NCBI GenBank assembly: GCA_963785115.1
Contig: CAWATY010000004.1
Span: 31,032 to 95,031, forward strand
Source of the DNA: JACCWP01 sp963785115
GTDB taxonomy: Bacteria; Actinomycetota; Actinomycetes; Propionibacteriales; Nocardioidaceae
Direction: 5' to 3'
DNA: 64,000 bases
Shown here: one piece after another, positions 8,696 through 17,928 of the stretch
Position numbering within the stretch: position 1 is the first letter of the stretch
How the letters are laid out: each line of letters opens with the position of its first letter
Program-made: the position numbers and the translations under genes
Notes under the pieces: model-generated
Seen by the model: only the letters and a program-made list of their open reading frames with translations
What the model was told of the DNA's origin: nothing
The model's database searches: none

Positions 8696-9886
8696 GTGGA
8701 CCTGTGTTACACCGCCGACCAGGCAGCCCTGCAGGACCGGGCAGCCGACTACGCCCGGCTGCTGTTCGCGCACGAGGACGCCGTCGAGTCGTCCGGCGGC
8801 CAGCTCGCCGACGACGTCCAGCGCACGCTCGAGCAGGCGGCTCGCGACGCTGGCCTGTGGGCGGTCAACATGCCGGTCGAGTGGGGCGGCACCGGGCTGT
8901 CGGTGCTTGAGCGGATGATCGTGCAGGAGCAGATCGGCAAGGCCACCAACTGCCTGTGGGACTTCTGCTGGTGGCCGGCCAACGTGCTGGCGTACGGCAC
9001 CGAGCAGCAGCGCGAGCGCTACCTGCTGCCGGTCATCCGCGGCGAGCGGCGCGACGCGTTCGCCGTGACGGAGCCCGAGGCAGGCAGCGACGCCGGCAGC
9101 ATCCGCACCACCGCCACCCGGGTCGACGGTGGCTGGCAGATCGACGGCGAGAAGTGGTTCGTCACCTGTGGTGACGTCGCCGACTTCCTCATCGTGCACG
9201 CCAACGCGGTCACCGACCAGGACGGCCCGGGCGAGCCCACCCTGTTCCTCGTCGACAAGGACCTGCCGGGGGTCACGATCCTGCACACACCGCGGTTCAT
9301 GCACACGACCGTCTTCGGGCACCCGCAGATCGGATTCGACGGCGTCCGGGTCGACGACGACGCGGTCCTGGGAGGCATCGGCCAGGGCTTCGCGCTCACC
9401 AAGGAGTGGTTCACCGAGGAGCGGCTGTCGATCGCCGCCCGGGCAATCGGCGCGGCCGAGCGCGGGCTCGAGCTGGCCCGGGACTGGGCGGTGCAACGGC
9501 ACCAGTTCGGCCAGCCGATCGCGGCCTTCCAGCTGGTGCAGCAGATGCTGGCCGACTCGGCGGTCGACATCGCGGTCAACCGGGCGTACTACCACCAGGT
9601 CGCGGGCGAGATCGACGCCGGCCTCGACGCCAAGCAGGCGCACGCCAAGGCGTCGATCGCCAAGCTGTCTGCCAGCGAGGCCGCGGGCCGGGTGATCGAC
9701 CGTTGCGTCCAGCTGTTCGGCGGCCGGGGCTACGACCGGGCGAACCCGGTCGAGCGGCTCTACCGCGAGCTACGGGTCGACCGGATCTGGGAGGGGACCA
9801 GCGAGATCCAGCGGCTGATCGTGGCCAACGAGCTGATCAAGCGCGGCACCGGTGTGCTGCGGCTGACCAGGGCTGCCCTGACCTGA
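8696..9886 (+). CDS. Acyl-CoA dehydrogenase
   Basis: A 396-residue FAD enzyme; I chose GTG 8696 because it follows a GAGGAG site and begins the conserved N-terminal helix domain. The middle domain shows AVTEPEAGSDAGSIRTTA and GEKWFVTCGD, and the C-terminal region YRELRVDRIWEGTSEIQRLIVANELIKRG contains the Glu (EGT context) that is the catalytic base in this family. It would introduce a 2,3 double bond into an acyl-CoA, using electron-transfer flavoprotein as acceptor. It pairs with the upstream acyl-CoA synthetase in one operon. Confidence 0.88.
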   Translation: MDLCYTADQAALQDRAADYARLLFAHEDAVESSGGQLADDVQRTLEQAARDAGLWAVNMPVEWGGTGLSVLERMIVQEQIGKATNCLWDFCWWPANVLAYGTEQQRERYLLPVIRGERRDAFAVTEPEAGSDAGSIRTTATRVDGGWQIDGEKWFVTCGDVADFLIVHANAVTDQDGPGEPTLFLVDKDLPGVTILHTPRFMHTTVFGHPQIGFDGVRVDDDAVLGGIGQGFALTKEWFTEERLSIAARAIGAAERGLELARDWAVQRHQFGQPIAAFQLVQQMLADSAVDIAVNRAYYHQVAGEIDAGLDAKQAHAKASIAKLSASEAAGRVIDRCVQLFGGRGYDRANPVERLYRELRVDRIWEGTSEIQRLIVANELIKRGTGVLRLTRAALT

Positions 9887-9898
9887 GCCGCCGCCCGG

Positions 9899-12028
9899 CT
9901 ACGTCTGGGTCGCCAGGACCAACGGGTACACCGCCGCCGCTCCCGCCTGCCGCAGCGCCCGTGCCGTGACCGCGAGCGTCCAGCCGGTGACGACCTGGTC
10001 GTCGAGCAGCAGCACCCGCCTGTCCCGGACGGCGTCGGGGTCGCGCAGCGCGTAGCGGCCGGACACCACCGCCAGCCGCTGCGCGGAGTTCATCGCACCG
10101 GCGCCGGTGGTCGCGTTCCCGGAGACCGCGAAGCCGGTGAGCACCGGCAGCCCGGTGAAGCGCGCCATGCCGTCGACCAGGTGCGCGACCAGCAGCGGGC
10201 GGCTGAGCGAGTCGATGCCCACGATTCCGTCGGGTCGTTCGCCGGGCTGGAGGTCCCACGCGCCGAGCACGTCGGCCAGCGCGTGCCGCAACGGCACCGG
10301 GACCTCACCGTCCGGCCCGCCGAACAGCTCGCGCAGCCGGCCGCCCCAGCCCAGGTCGGTGAGCCGCGCCACGGCGCGGCCCGGTTCGGCCTGCTCGTCG
10401 GCCGGGATCTTGCCCCGCAGGTCGACCCCGAGGTTCGTCATCGCGCTCGGCCACATCCGGCGCGGCTCGACGCTCACCCCCGGGCGGCTCAGCCGGGCGG
10501 TGGCCTCGTCGACGGCGGCCGTGTCGGTGCTGCGGTCCAGGTCGAGCCCGCCGCAGTTGTCGCAGCGCCCGCAGGGCTCCGCCCCGGGGTCGTCGAGGGC
10601 CTCGCGCAGGTACTGCAGCCGGCAGGTCGTCGCCGCGGCGTACGCGAGCATCGAGTCCTGCTCGGCCTTGCGGGTCGCCGCCACTCGGGCGTAGCGGTCG
10701 GCGTCGTACTCCCAGTCCTGCCCGGTGGCCTCCCACCCACCGCGCACCCGGCGGACGGCACCGTCGACGTCGAGGACCTTGAGCATGGCCTCGAGCCGGG
10801 TACGGCGCAGCGGCACGTACGTCTCCAGCGTCGCCGTCGACATCGGGCCGCCCTCGTCGGCGAGCACCTGCAGCGCCTGCCGGACGTCGCGGGCCGGGGG
10901 AAACGCGAGCGAGCCGAAGTAGTCCCACACGTCGCGGTCCTCGCGGCCGGGCAGCAGCACCACGGTCGCCTGCTCCACGCCGCGTCCGGCGCGGCCGACC
11001 TGCTGGTAGTACGCGATCGGGCTCGGCGGTGCGCCGAGGTGCACCACGAACCCGAGATCGGGCTTGTCGAAGCCCATGCCGAGCGCCGACGTCGCGACCA
11101 GCGCCTTGACCCGGTTCTGCAGCAGGTCGTCCTCGGCGGCCAGCCGCTCGGCCTGCTCGGTCTGGCCCGAGTAGGCCGCCACCTCGACGCCGTGTCGGCG
11201 CAGGTGGTCGGCGACGACCTGGGTGGCGGCGACGGTGAGGCAGTAGACGATCCCGGAGCCGGGCAGCCCGTCGACGTGCTCGGCCAGCCAGGCCAGCCGG
11301 TCGGCCTGGCGGGGCAGGTCGACCACGCCGAGCCGCAGCGACTCGCGATCGAGGCTGCCCCGCAGCACCAGCACGTCGGTGAGCGTCCGCTCGCCGGAGA
11401 CGCTGAGCTGCTCGGCGACGTCGGCCGTCACGCGTGCGTTGGCGGTCGCCGTGGTCGCGAGGACCGGGATGCCGTCGGGGAGGTCGGCCAGCAGCGTCCG
11501 GATCCGCCGGTAGTCGGGACGGAAGTCGTGCCCCCAGTCGGAGATGCAGTGCGCCTCGTCGATGACCAGCAGCCCGGCGCCCGCGGCCAGGTCGGGGAGC
11601 ACCCGGTCGCGGAACTCGGGATTGTTCAGCCGCTCGGGGCTCACCAGCAGCACGTCGACGTCGCCGCGGCCGATCGCGTCGTACGTCTCCTGCCACGCCT
11701 CCGGGTTCGCGGAGTTGACCGTGACCGCGCGGATCCCGGCCCGCTCGGCCGCCCGGATCTGGTTGCGCATCAGCGCCAGCAGCGGCGAGACGATGACCGT
11801 CGGCCCGGCAGCGGCTCGTGCCGGGTCGTCGGATCCGGGGTGCCGCAGCAGCGCGGTCGCGACGAAGTAGACCGCCGACTTGCCCCACCCGGTGCGCTGC
11901 ACGACCAGCGCGCGCCGGCGACCCACGACCAGCGCCTCGACGGCGGTCCACTGGTCGTCGCGCAGCCGCGCGTCGTCGTCGCCGACGAGGGCGCGCAGGT
12001 GTGCCTCGGCCTCCTCGCGCAGGGTCAC
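9899..12028 (-). CDS. RecQ-family ATP-dependent DNA helicase with C-terminal PRTase-like domain
   Basis: A 709-residue superfamily 2 helicase. Motif I is QRTGWGKSAVYF, motif II IDEAHCISDWGHDFRPDYRRI, motif VI QQVGRAGRG, and a RecQ zinc-type cluster occurs as CRLQYLREAL...CGRCDNC near residues 465-490. The last 110 residues carry VLLLDDQVVTGWTLAVTARALRQAGAAAV, which resembles the PRPP loop of phosphoribosyltransferases. GTG 12028 is chosen 10 bases after the stop of the cation-efflux gene; the open frame extends upstream without support. It probably acts in recombination or repair; the role of the tail is unknown. Confidence 0.85.
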   Translation of the reverse strand: MTLREEAEAHLRALVGDDDARLRDDQWTAVEALVVGRRRALVVQRTGWGKSAVYFVATALLRHPGSDDPARAAAGPTVIVSPLLALMRNQIRAAERAGIRAVTVNSANPEAWQETYDAIGRGDVDVLLVSPERLNNPEFRDRVLPDLAAGAGLLVIDEAHCISDWGHDFRPDYRRIRTLLADLPDGIPVLATTATANARVTADVAEQLSVSGERTLTDVLVLRGSLDRESLRLGVVDLPRQADRLAWLAEHVDGLPGSGIVYCLTVAATQVVADHLRRHGVEVAAYSGQTEQAERLAAEDDLLQNRVKALVATSALGMGFDKPDLGFVVHLGAPPSPIAYYQQVGRAGRGVEQATVVLLPGREDRDVWDYFGSLAFPPARDVRQALQVLADEGGPMSTATLETYVPLRRTRLEAMLKVLDVDGAVRRVRGGWEATGQDWEYDADRYARVAATRKAEQDSMLAYAAATTCRLQYLREALDDPGAEPCGRCDNCGGLDLDRSTDTAAVDEATARLSRPGVSVEPRRMWPSAMTNLGVDLRGKIPADEQAEPGRAVARLTDLGWGGRLRELFGGPDGEVPVPLRHALADVLGAWDLQPGERPDGIVGIDSLSRPLLVAHLVDGMARFTGLPVLTGFAVSGNATTGAGAMNSAQRLAVVSGRYALRDPDAVRDRRVLLLDDQVVTGWTLAVTARALRQAGAAAVYPLVLATQT

Positions 12029-12038
12029 GTGCGCCGGC

Positions 12039-12956
12039 TCATGCGTGGTGGGCGGCCTCGTGCGCCTGGTGGCCGAGCGGCTCGAGCTGGAAGGTGCAGT
12101 GGGCGATGTCGAAATGGCCGGCCAGGCACTCGCCCAGCCGGTCCAGCACCTGGCCGGAGCGACCCTGGGCGATGCAGTCGTCGTCGACCACCACGTGCGC
12201 CGAGAGCACCGGGACACCGCTGGTGATCACCCAGGCGTGCAGGTCGTGCACGTCGACCACGCCGTCCACCTCGCGGATGTGGTCGCGCACATGGTCGAGG
12301 TCGACCCCCCGCGGCGTGGCCTCGAGCAGCACGTCGAGGACCTGTCGCAGCAGTCCCCACGCCCGGGGCAGGATCATCACCCCGATCGCGGCGGACGCCA
12401 CGACGTCGGCGCGGGTCCAGCCGGTGGCGGCGATCACGACGGCGGCGACCACGACCGCTGTCGACCCGAGCAGGTCGCCGAGCACCTCCAGGTAGGCGCC
12501 GCGCAGGGTGAGGCTGCCGCGCTGGCCGTCGCGCAGCAGCAGCAGGCAGCCTGCGTTGGCAGCGGCGCCCAGCAGGGCGACCCCGAGCATCAGCCCGGTC
12601 TCGACGTCCGGCGGCTCCGACCACCGGGTGGATGCCTCGACGAGGACCCAGCAGCCGATGCCGCCAAGGACCAGCGCGTTGGCCAGCGCCGCCAGGATCT
12701 CGGCACGTTGCATGCCGTACGTGCGGGCGTTGGTCGGCGGCCGGGCGGCCAACCCGACGGCCAGCAGCGCGACTGCGATCCCGGCCGCGTCGGTGATCAT
12801 GTGACCGGCATCGGCGAGCAGCGCGAGGGAGCCGGCCAGCAGCCCGCCCACCACTTGGGCGAGGGCGACGACAACGGTGATGACCAGGACGGCGGCGAGG
12901 CGGCTGCGGTGCGACGCGGCGGCGGTCGCGGGTCCGTGCCCGTGTCCCGGGCCCAT
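12039..12956 (-). CDS. Cation diffusion facilitator family transporter
   Basis: A 305-residue proton-coupled metal exporter of the CzcD/ZitB type, most likely for zinc. A His-containing N-terminus (GPGHGHG) precedes about six membrane helices. The metal-site motif of helix II is LLADAGHMITDAAG, and a second HxxxD-type segment lies in helix V (ADVVASAAIGVMILP). The C-terminal cytoplasmic domain shows VHDLHAWVITSGVPVLSAHVVVDDD. It is upstream of the RecQ-like helicase in the same orientation and diverges from the sensor kinase at 13103. Confidence 0.88.
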   Translation of the reverse strand: MGPGHGHGPATAAASHRSRLAAVLVITVVVALAQVVGGLLAGSLALLADAGHMITDAAGIAVALLAVGLAARPPTNARTYGMQRAEILAALANALVLGGIGCWVLVEASTRWSEPPDVETGLMLGVALLGAAANAGCLLLLRDGQRGSLTLRGAYLEVLGDLLGSTAVVVAAVVIAATGWTRADVVASAAIGVMILPRAWGLLRQVLDVLLEATPRGVDLDHVRDHIREVDGVVDVHDLHAWVITSGVPVLSAHVVVDDDCIAQGRSGQVLDRLGECLAGHFDIAHCTFQLEPLGHQAHEAAHHA

Positions 12957-13102
12957 CAGCTGGCCCCCATCAGTGCGGCCGAGCCTGCTCGACCACGCGG
13001 GCCATGGGACGATGCTACTGCTGGCGCGGAAGTCGCGTCGATTCCGTCGTCACAGCGACCCAGGACCCCGGTTGCTCGGCCCGACACCGTCCTGGAGCGT
13101 AG

Positions 13103-14872
13103 ATGGTCTCTTCCGGCGTGCTGCCCGGGCTCGGCACGGTCCTCCGCCCGCCCAGCCGGCCGGTGGCGTGGGCGCTGGGACTGGTGGCCTGCGTCGCGGG
13201 CGCGGCGGTCATCGCGGTCGCGGTCACCAGCGCCGCCCTGGGGGCCGACCTGGGCGAGCCGGTGATCGCGATCCTCAACGCCTGGCTGATCGTGTCGTAC
13301 GTCGGCGGCGGCCTGGTCGCGTGGCGACGCCGGCCGGCCAGCCGGTTCGGGCCGTTGATGGTCGCCGCCGGCGTGGCGAGCTTCCTGGCCGACCTCGCCT
13401 GGATCGCCCCGGACGCGCTGTTCACGGTCGGGCAGGCGCTCGACTTCCTGGTGCCGGTGCTGTTCATGCACGTCTTCCTGGCCTTCCCCAGTGGCCGGCT
13501 GCACGGCCGCCTCGAGCAGGCACTGGTCGGCGGCGGCTACCTGCTCGCGGTCGGGCTGCAGGTCGTGCGGATGGCGTTCGGAGGGTTCGGGTCGGGGACC
13601 CTCGTCGAGATCGTGTCCGGACCGGGCGCGGGAGAACGGACGACCGGGATCCTGTTGGTCGCGCTGAGCGGCGTCTCCCTCGCCGCGGTGGGTGTCCTGC
13701 TGCTGCGACGCCGGCAGGCGGGCCGCCCGCTGCGGCTCTCGCAGCGCTTGCTGGTCGGCTCGTTCGCCCTCGGCCTGGTGGCGATCGCCGGCCTCTTCCT
13801 GTCCCACGTGGCCGGTCTCGCCGTGCCCCAGGTCCGGTGGGCGACCTTCGCCACGCTCGGCCTCGCCCCGGTCGCCTTCCTGGCCGGGCTGCTGCACGAC
13901 CGGCTGGCGCAGTCCGCGGTCGGTCATCTCGTCCTCGAGCTCAGCGACGACCCGGCGCCGGTCGACCTGCGCGAGGCGCTGGTCCGGGCGCTGCGCGACC
14001 CGTCGTTGACCCTGGCCTTCTGGCTGCCGGACTTCGAGACCTTCGCCGACCTCGACGGTCACCAGGTGGTGCTCCCGGTCGGCGACCCGGGCCGGGCCAC
14101 GACGTTCATCGACCGCGACGGGGTGCACGTCGCGGCGCTGCTGCACGATCCGGCGCTGTCCGACGAGCCCGCGCTGCTCGATGCCGTCTCCGCGGCGGCA
14201 GGGATCGCTCTCGACAACGGACGGTTGCAGGCCGAGCTGCGTGCCCGGCTCGAGGAGCTGCAGGGGTCGCGGGCGCGGATCGTCGACGCCGGCCAGAACG
14301 AGCGCAAGCGGCTGGAGCGCGACCTGCACGACGGCGCCCAGCAGCGCTTGGTCGCCCTGTCGCTCGAGCTCGGGCTGCTGGAGGAGTCGATGGCGACCGA
14401 TGCGGACGCCCGGCGCAGGCTCGCCCTGGCCCGCCGCGAGATCGCGACGTCGCTGGAGGAGCTGCGGTCGGTCGCTCGTGGCCTGCATCCGGCGGTCGTC
14501 AGCGGCCACGGCCTCGCGGTCGCGCTGGAGCAGCTGGCCGCGCGGGCCCCGGTGCCGGTACGGCTGAGCGTCGACATCGGCCAACGGCTGCCGGAGCGGC
14601 TCGAGGTCGCGGCCTTCTATCTGGTGTCCGAGGGGCTGGCCAACATCGGCAAGCACGCCGACGCGAGCTCGGCCTCCATCGACGTGGCCAGCGGGAACGA
14701 CCGGCTGGTGGTCGAGGTGGTCGACGACGGCGTCGGGGGTGCCCGGACCGCGGCCGGGTCGGGGTTGCGTGGCCTGGCCGACCGGGTGGAGGCACTGGAC
14801 GGCCGGCTGCGGGTGTGGAGCCCAGCCGGCGGTGGCACCCGGGTGCGGGCGGAGCTGCCGTGCGCGTCGTGA
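13103..14872 (+). CDS. Sensor histidine kinase (NarL/LuxR-type two-component system)
   Basis: A 589-residue membrane kinase. The first 260 residues hold about seven hydrophobic segments without a clear extracellular domain; a short GAF-like segment follows. The HisKA_3 phospho-acceptor is in NERKRLERDLHDGAQQRLVAL, His near residue 408. The ATPase domain shows NIGKHADASSA (N-box variant), VVDDGVGG and GSGLRGLADRVEALDG. Its last 13 bases overlap the response regulator, so the pair is coupled. It ends about 680 bases upstream of hypA; a link to hydrogenase control is possible but not shown. Confidence 0.88.
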   Translation: MVSSGVLPGLGTVLRPPSRPVAWALGLVACVAGAAVIAVAVTSAALGADLGEPVIAILNAWLIVSYVGGGLVAWRRRPASRFGPLMVAAGVASFLADLAWIAPDALFTVGQALDFLVPVLFMHVFLAFPSGRLHGRLEQALVGGGYLLAVGLQVVRMAFGGFGSGTLVEIVSGPGAGERTTGILLVALSGVSLAAVGVLLLRRRQAGRPLRLSQRLLVGSFALGLVAIAGLFLSHVAGLAVPQVRWATFATLGLAPVAFLAGLLHDRLAQSAVGHLVLELSDDPAPVDLREALVRALRDPSLTLAFWLPDFETFADLDGHQVVLPVGDPGRATTFIDRDGVHVAALLHDPALSDEPALLDAVSAAAGIALDNGRLQAELRARLEELQGSRARIVDAGQNERKRLERDLHDGAQQRLVALSLELGLLEESMATDADARRRLALARREIATSLEELRSVARGLHPAVVSGHGLAVALEQLAARAPVPVRLSVDIGQRLPERLEVAAFYLVSEGLANIGKHADASSASIDVASGNDRLVVEVVDDGVGGARTAAGSGLRGLADRVEALDGRLRVWSPAGGGTRVRAELPCAS

Positions 14873-15504
14873 TCGCCGAGGACAGCGTGCTGTTGCGCGA
14901 GGGACTCGAGCGGCTGCTGGACGAGAACGGCGTCGAGGTCGTCGGCAGCTGCGAGACCGCCGGCAGCCTGCTCACCATGGTCCGCGACCACCAGCCGGAC
15001 GTCGCCGTCGTCGACATCCGGCTGCCGCCGACGCACAACGACGAGGGCATGCAGGCCGCGCTGGAGATCCGGTCCCGGCACCCGGACGTCGGGGTGCTCG
15101 TGCTGTCGCAGTACGTCGAGATCGGGCTGGCGAAGAAGCTGTTGGCCGACGAGGTCGACGGAGTGGGCTACCTGCTCAAGGACCGCATCGCCGACGTCCC
15201 GGAGTTCATCGGCGCCGTACGCCGGATCGCCGACGGCGGCTCGGCGATCGACCCGACCATCGTGTCGACCCTGCTCGCCAGGAGGCGGGCGAACGACCCG
15301 TTCGCCGCGTTGACACCGCGCGAGCGCGACGTCCTGCACCTGATGGCGCAGGGCAGCTCCAACCAGGGAATAGCCGACGCACTCGTGCTCACGGTGGGGG
15401 CGGTCGAGAAGTACGTCTCCGGCATCTTCGCCAAGCTCGGTCTCCCGTCGAGCGGCAGCGAGTCGCGCCGGGTGCTCGCGGTGCTGGTCTATCTCAGCTC
15501 CTGA
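14860..15504 (+). CDS. LuxR-type response regulator
   Basis: A 214-residue regulator starting at GTG 14860 inside the end of the kinase gene. The receiver domain opens VRVVIAEDSVLLREGL, with acidic residues at 7-8 and phospho-acceptor Asp52 in VAVVDIRLPP; the conserved Lys is in GYLLKDR. The LuxR helix-turn-helix is at about 150-210: LTPRERDVLHLMAQGSSNQGIADALVLTVGAVEKYVSGIFAKLGL. Its target promoters are unknown; hypA begins only 51 bases after its stop, so hydrogenase maturation genes are one candidate. Confidence 0.88.
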   Translation: MRVVIAEDSVLLREGLERLLDENGVEVVGSCETAGSLLTMVRDHQPDVAVVDIRLPPTHNDEGMQAALEIRSRHPDVGVLVLSQYVEIGLAKKLLADEVDGVGYLLKDRIADVPEFIGAVRRIADGGSAIDPTIVSTLLARRRANDPFAALTPRERDVLHLMAQGSSNQGIADALVLTVGAVEKYVSGIFAKLGLPSSGSESRRVLAVLVYLSS

Positions 15505-15543
15505 GCCCTCCCGCGACCACTCCCGCTGACCGAGCGCATGTCG

Positions 15544-15549
15544 TAGCGT
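15544..15549 (+). promoter_or_regulatory. -10 box for leaderless hypA mRNA
   Basis: TAGCGT ends 6 bases before the hypA ATG at 15556, fitting leaderless transcription. The same TAGCGT sequence occurs at the same place upstream of the diguanylate cyclase at 31460. Confidence 0.45.
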
Positions 15550-15555
15550 GGCCAG

Positions 15556-15912
15556 ATGCACGAGCTCGCGATCACGCAGAGCGTGGTCGAGGCGGTGACC
15601 GAGCGCACCGGGAGCGCCCGGGTGGCGAGCGTGCGGCTGCGGGTCGGACGGCTGTCCGGCGTGGTGCCGGACGCGATGCGCTTCTGCTTCGACCTGGTGG
15701 TCGCGGGGACGCCGCTGGAAGGCGCCGATCTCGAGATCGAGCAGCCGGAGGGACGCGGTCGGTGCCGGGCCTGCGGCCGCGAGCTCACCCTGCCCGACCT
15801 GGTGCTGCTGTGCGGCTGCGGCAGCGCCGACGTCGACGTGCTGTCCGGTCACGAGCTCGCCGTGGCCTCCGTCCGGCTGGCCCAGGAGACGTCCCACGAG
15901 GAGGCGGTCTGA
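15556..15912 (+). CDS. hypA: Hydrogenase nickel incorporation protein HypA
   Basis: A 118-residue nickel chaperone that hands Ni to the [NiFe]-hydrogenase precursor together with HypB. The invariant MHE start supplies the nickel-binding His2. The structural zinc site uses CRACG near residues 75-78 and CGCG near 93-95. Length matches the usual 110-120 residues. HypB starts one base after its stop. It opens the maturation and structural gene locus that runs to 30424. Confidence 0.95.
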   Translation: MHELAITQSVVEAVTERTGSARVASVRLRVGRLSGVVPDAMRFCFDLVVAGTPLEGADLEIEQPEGRGRCRACGRELTLPDLVLLCGCGSADVDVLSGHELAVASVRLAQETSHEEAV

Positions 15913-15913
15913 C

Positions 15914-16708
15914 ATGTGCGCGACCTGCGGCTGCGGGGAGGCCGACGTCCGGGTGCAGGCCCTCGTCGGCGCGGGTGCCTCCGAGCACGGCCATGCGCAT
16001 CCGCATCCCCATCCCCATCCGCACCCGCATCCCCATCCACACGCGCACGAGCCGGTGGGTGATGTGATCGAGATCGAGACCGCGCTGCTCGCCAAGAACG
16101 ACCACCTGGCCGCGCACAACCGGGCCTGGCTCGCCGAGCAGGGCATCGTGGCGCTGAACCTGATGAGCTCGCCGGGGTCCGGCAAGACCTCGCTGCTGCG
16201 GCGCACGATCACCGAGCTGGCGCCGACCCGGCCGGTCGGGGTGATCGAGGGCGACCAGGAGACGCGCATCGACGCCGAGAAGATCCGCAGCACCGGCGCA
16301 CCGGTGGTGCAGATCAACACCGGGTCGGGCTGTCACCTCGACGCCGACATGCTGGCCCGCGGCCTGCAGGAGCTGGCCCCGGCGCCCGGATCGCTGGTCT
16401 TCGTCGAGAACGTCGGAAACCTGGTCTGCCCGGCGCTGTTCGACCTCGGCGAAGCCGCCAAGGTCGTCGTCGTGTCGGTCACCGAGGGCGAGGACAAGCC
16501 GCTCAAGTACCCGCAGATGTTCGCCGGGGCCGACCTGGTGCTGATCAACAAGGTCGACCTGCTGCCGTACGTCGACGTCGAGCTCGAGGCGCTCACCGCG
16601 AACTGTCGCGCGGTGAACACCGACGTCGAGGTGCTCCCGGTGTCGGTGACCACGGGCGCCGGCATGTCCCCGTGGCGCGAGTGGCTGTTGGAGCGGGCTC
16701 CGAGGTGA
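15914..16708 (+). CDS. hypB: Hydrogenase nickel incorporation GTPase HypB, His-rich
   Basis: A 264-residue GTPase that drives nickel insertion with HypA. The N-terminus has CATCGCGEADV, a high-affinity metal site, followed by a long His-Pro/His-Ala repeat between residues 33 and 50 that can hold many Ni ions. The G-domain has P-loop MSSPGSGKTSLLRR, EGDQETRIDAEKI as switch region, and NKVDLLPY for guanine recognition. It is transcribed with hypA; a separate promoter follows for the structural subunits. Confidence 0.95.
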   Translation: MCATCGCGEADVRVQALVGAGASEHGHAHPHPHPHPHPHPHPHAHEPVGDVIEIETALLAKNDHLAAHNRAWLAEQGIVALNLMSSPGSGKTSLLRRTITELAPTRPVGVIEGDQETRIDAEKIRSTGAPVVQINTGSGCHLDADMLARGLQELAPAPGSLVFVENVGNLVCPALFDLGEAAKVVVVSVTEGEDKPLKYPQMFAGADLVLINKVDLLPYVDVELEALTANCRAVNTDVEVLPVSVTTGAGMSPWREWLLERAPR

Positions 16709-16720
16709 GGTGTGCCTTGC

Positions 16721-16749
16721 TTGACACCCGTCGAAACCGGGCGTAGATA
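16721..16749 (+). promoter_or_regulatory. Predicted housekeeping-type promoter of the hydrogenase structural genes
   Basis: TTGACA at 16721-16726 and TAGATA at 16744-16749 are separated by exactly 17 bases, a near-consensus sigma-70/SigA-like promoter and the best I saw in the window. It lies just after hypB and would give a leader of about 95 bases before hhyS at 16851. Confidence 0.6.
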
Positions 16750-16850
16750 CGTCGCATCGCCGCGTCAGTGGACCGAGGGGCGGTTCCGGCGGCACAGGGG
16801 TTGTCTTCCGGCCTGGACCCCGCCGCCAGGACCCCGGGAAGCGAAAGCGC

Positions 16851-17918
<1,068 letters not shown>

Positions 17919-17928
17919 GGAGCCGACC

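Noticed and set aside
10181..12226. 681-codon plus-strand open frame opposite the helicase
   Set aside because: Same kind of GC-driven shadow; the minus strand carries all helicase motifs.
12956..14656. 566-codon minus-strand frame opposite the sensor kinase
   Set aside because: Low-complexity Gln/Arg/His-rich product; the plus strand has kinase motifs in order.
15990..16050. Direct repeats in hypB as a possible regulatory array
   Set aside because: They are the codons of the His-Pro tract and stay in frame.
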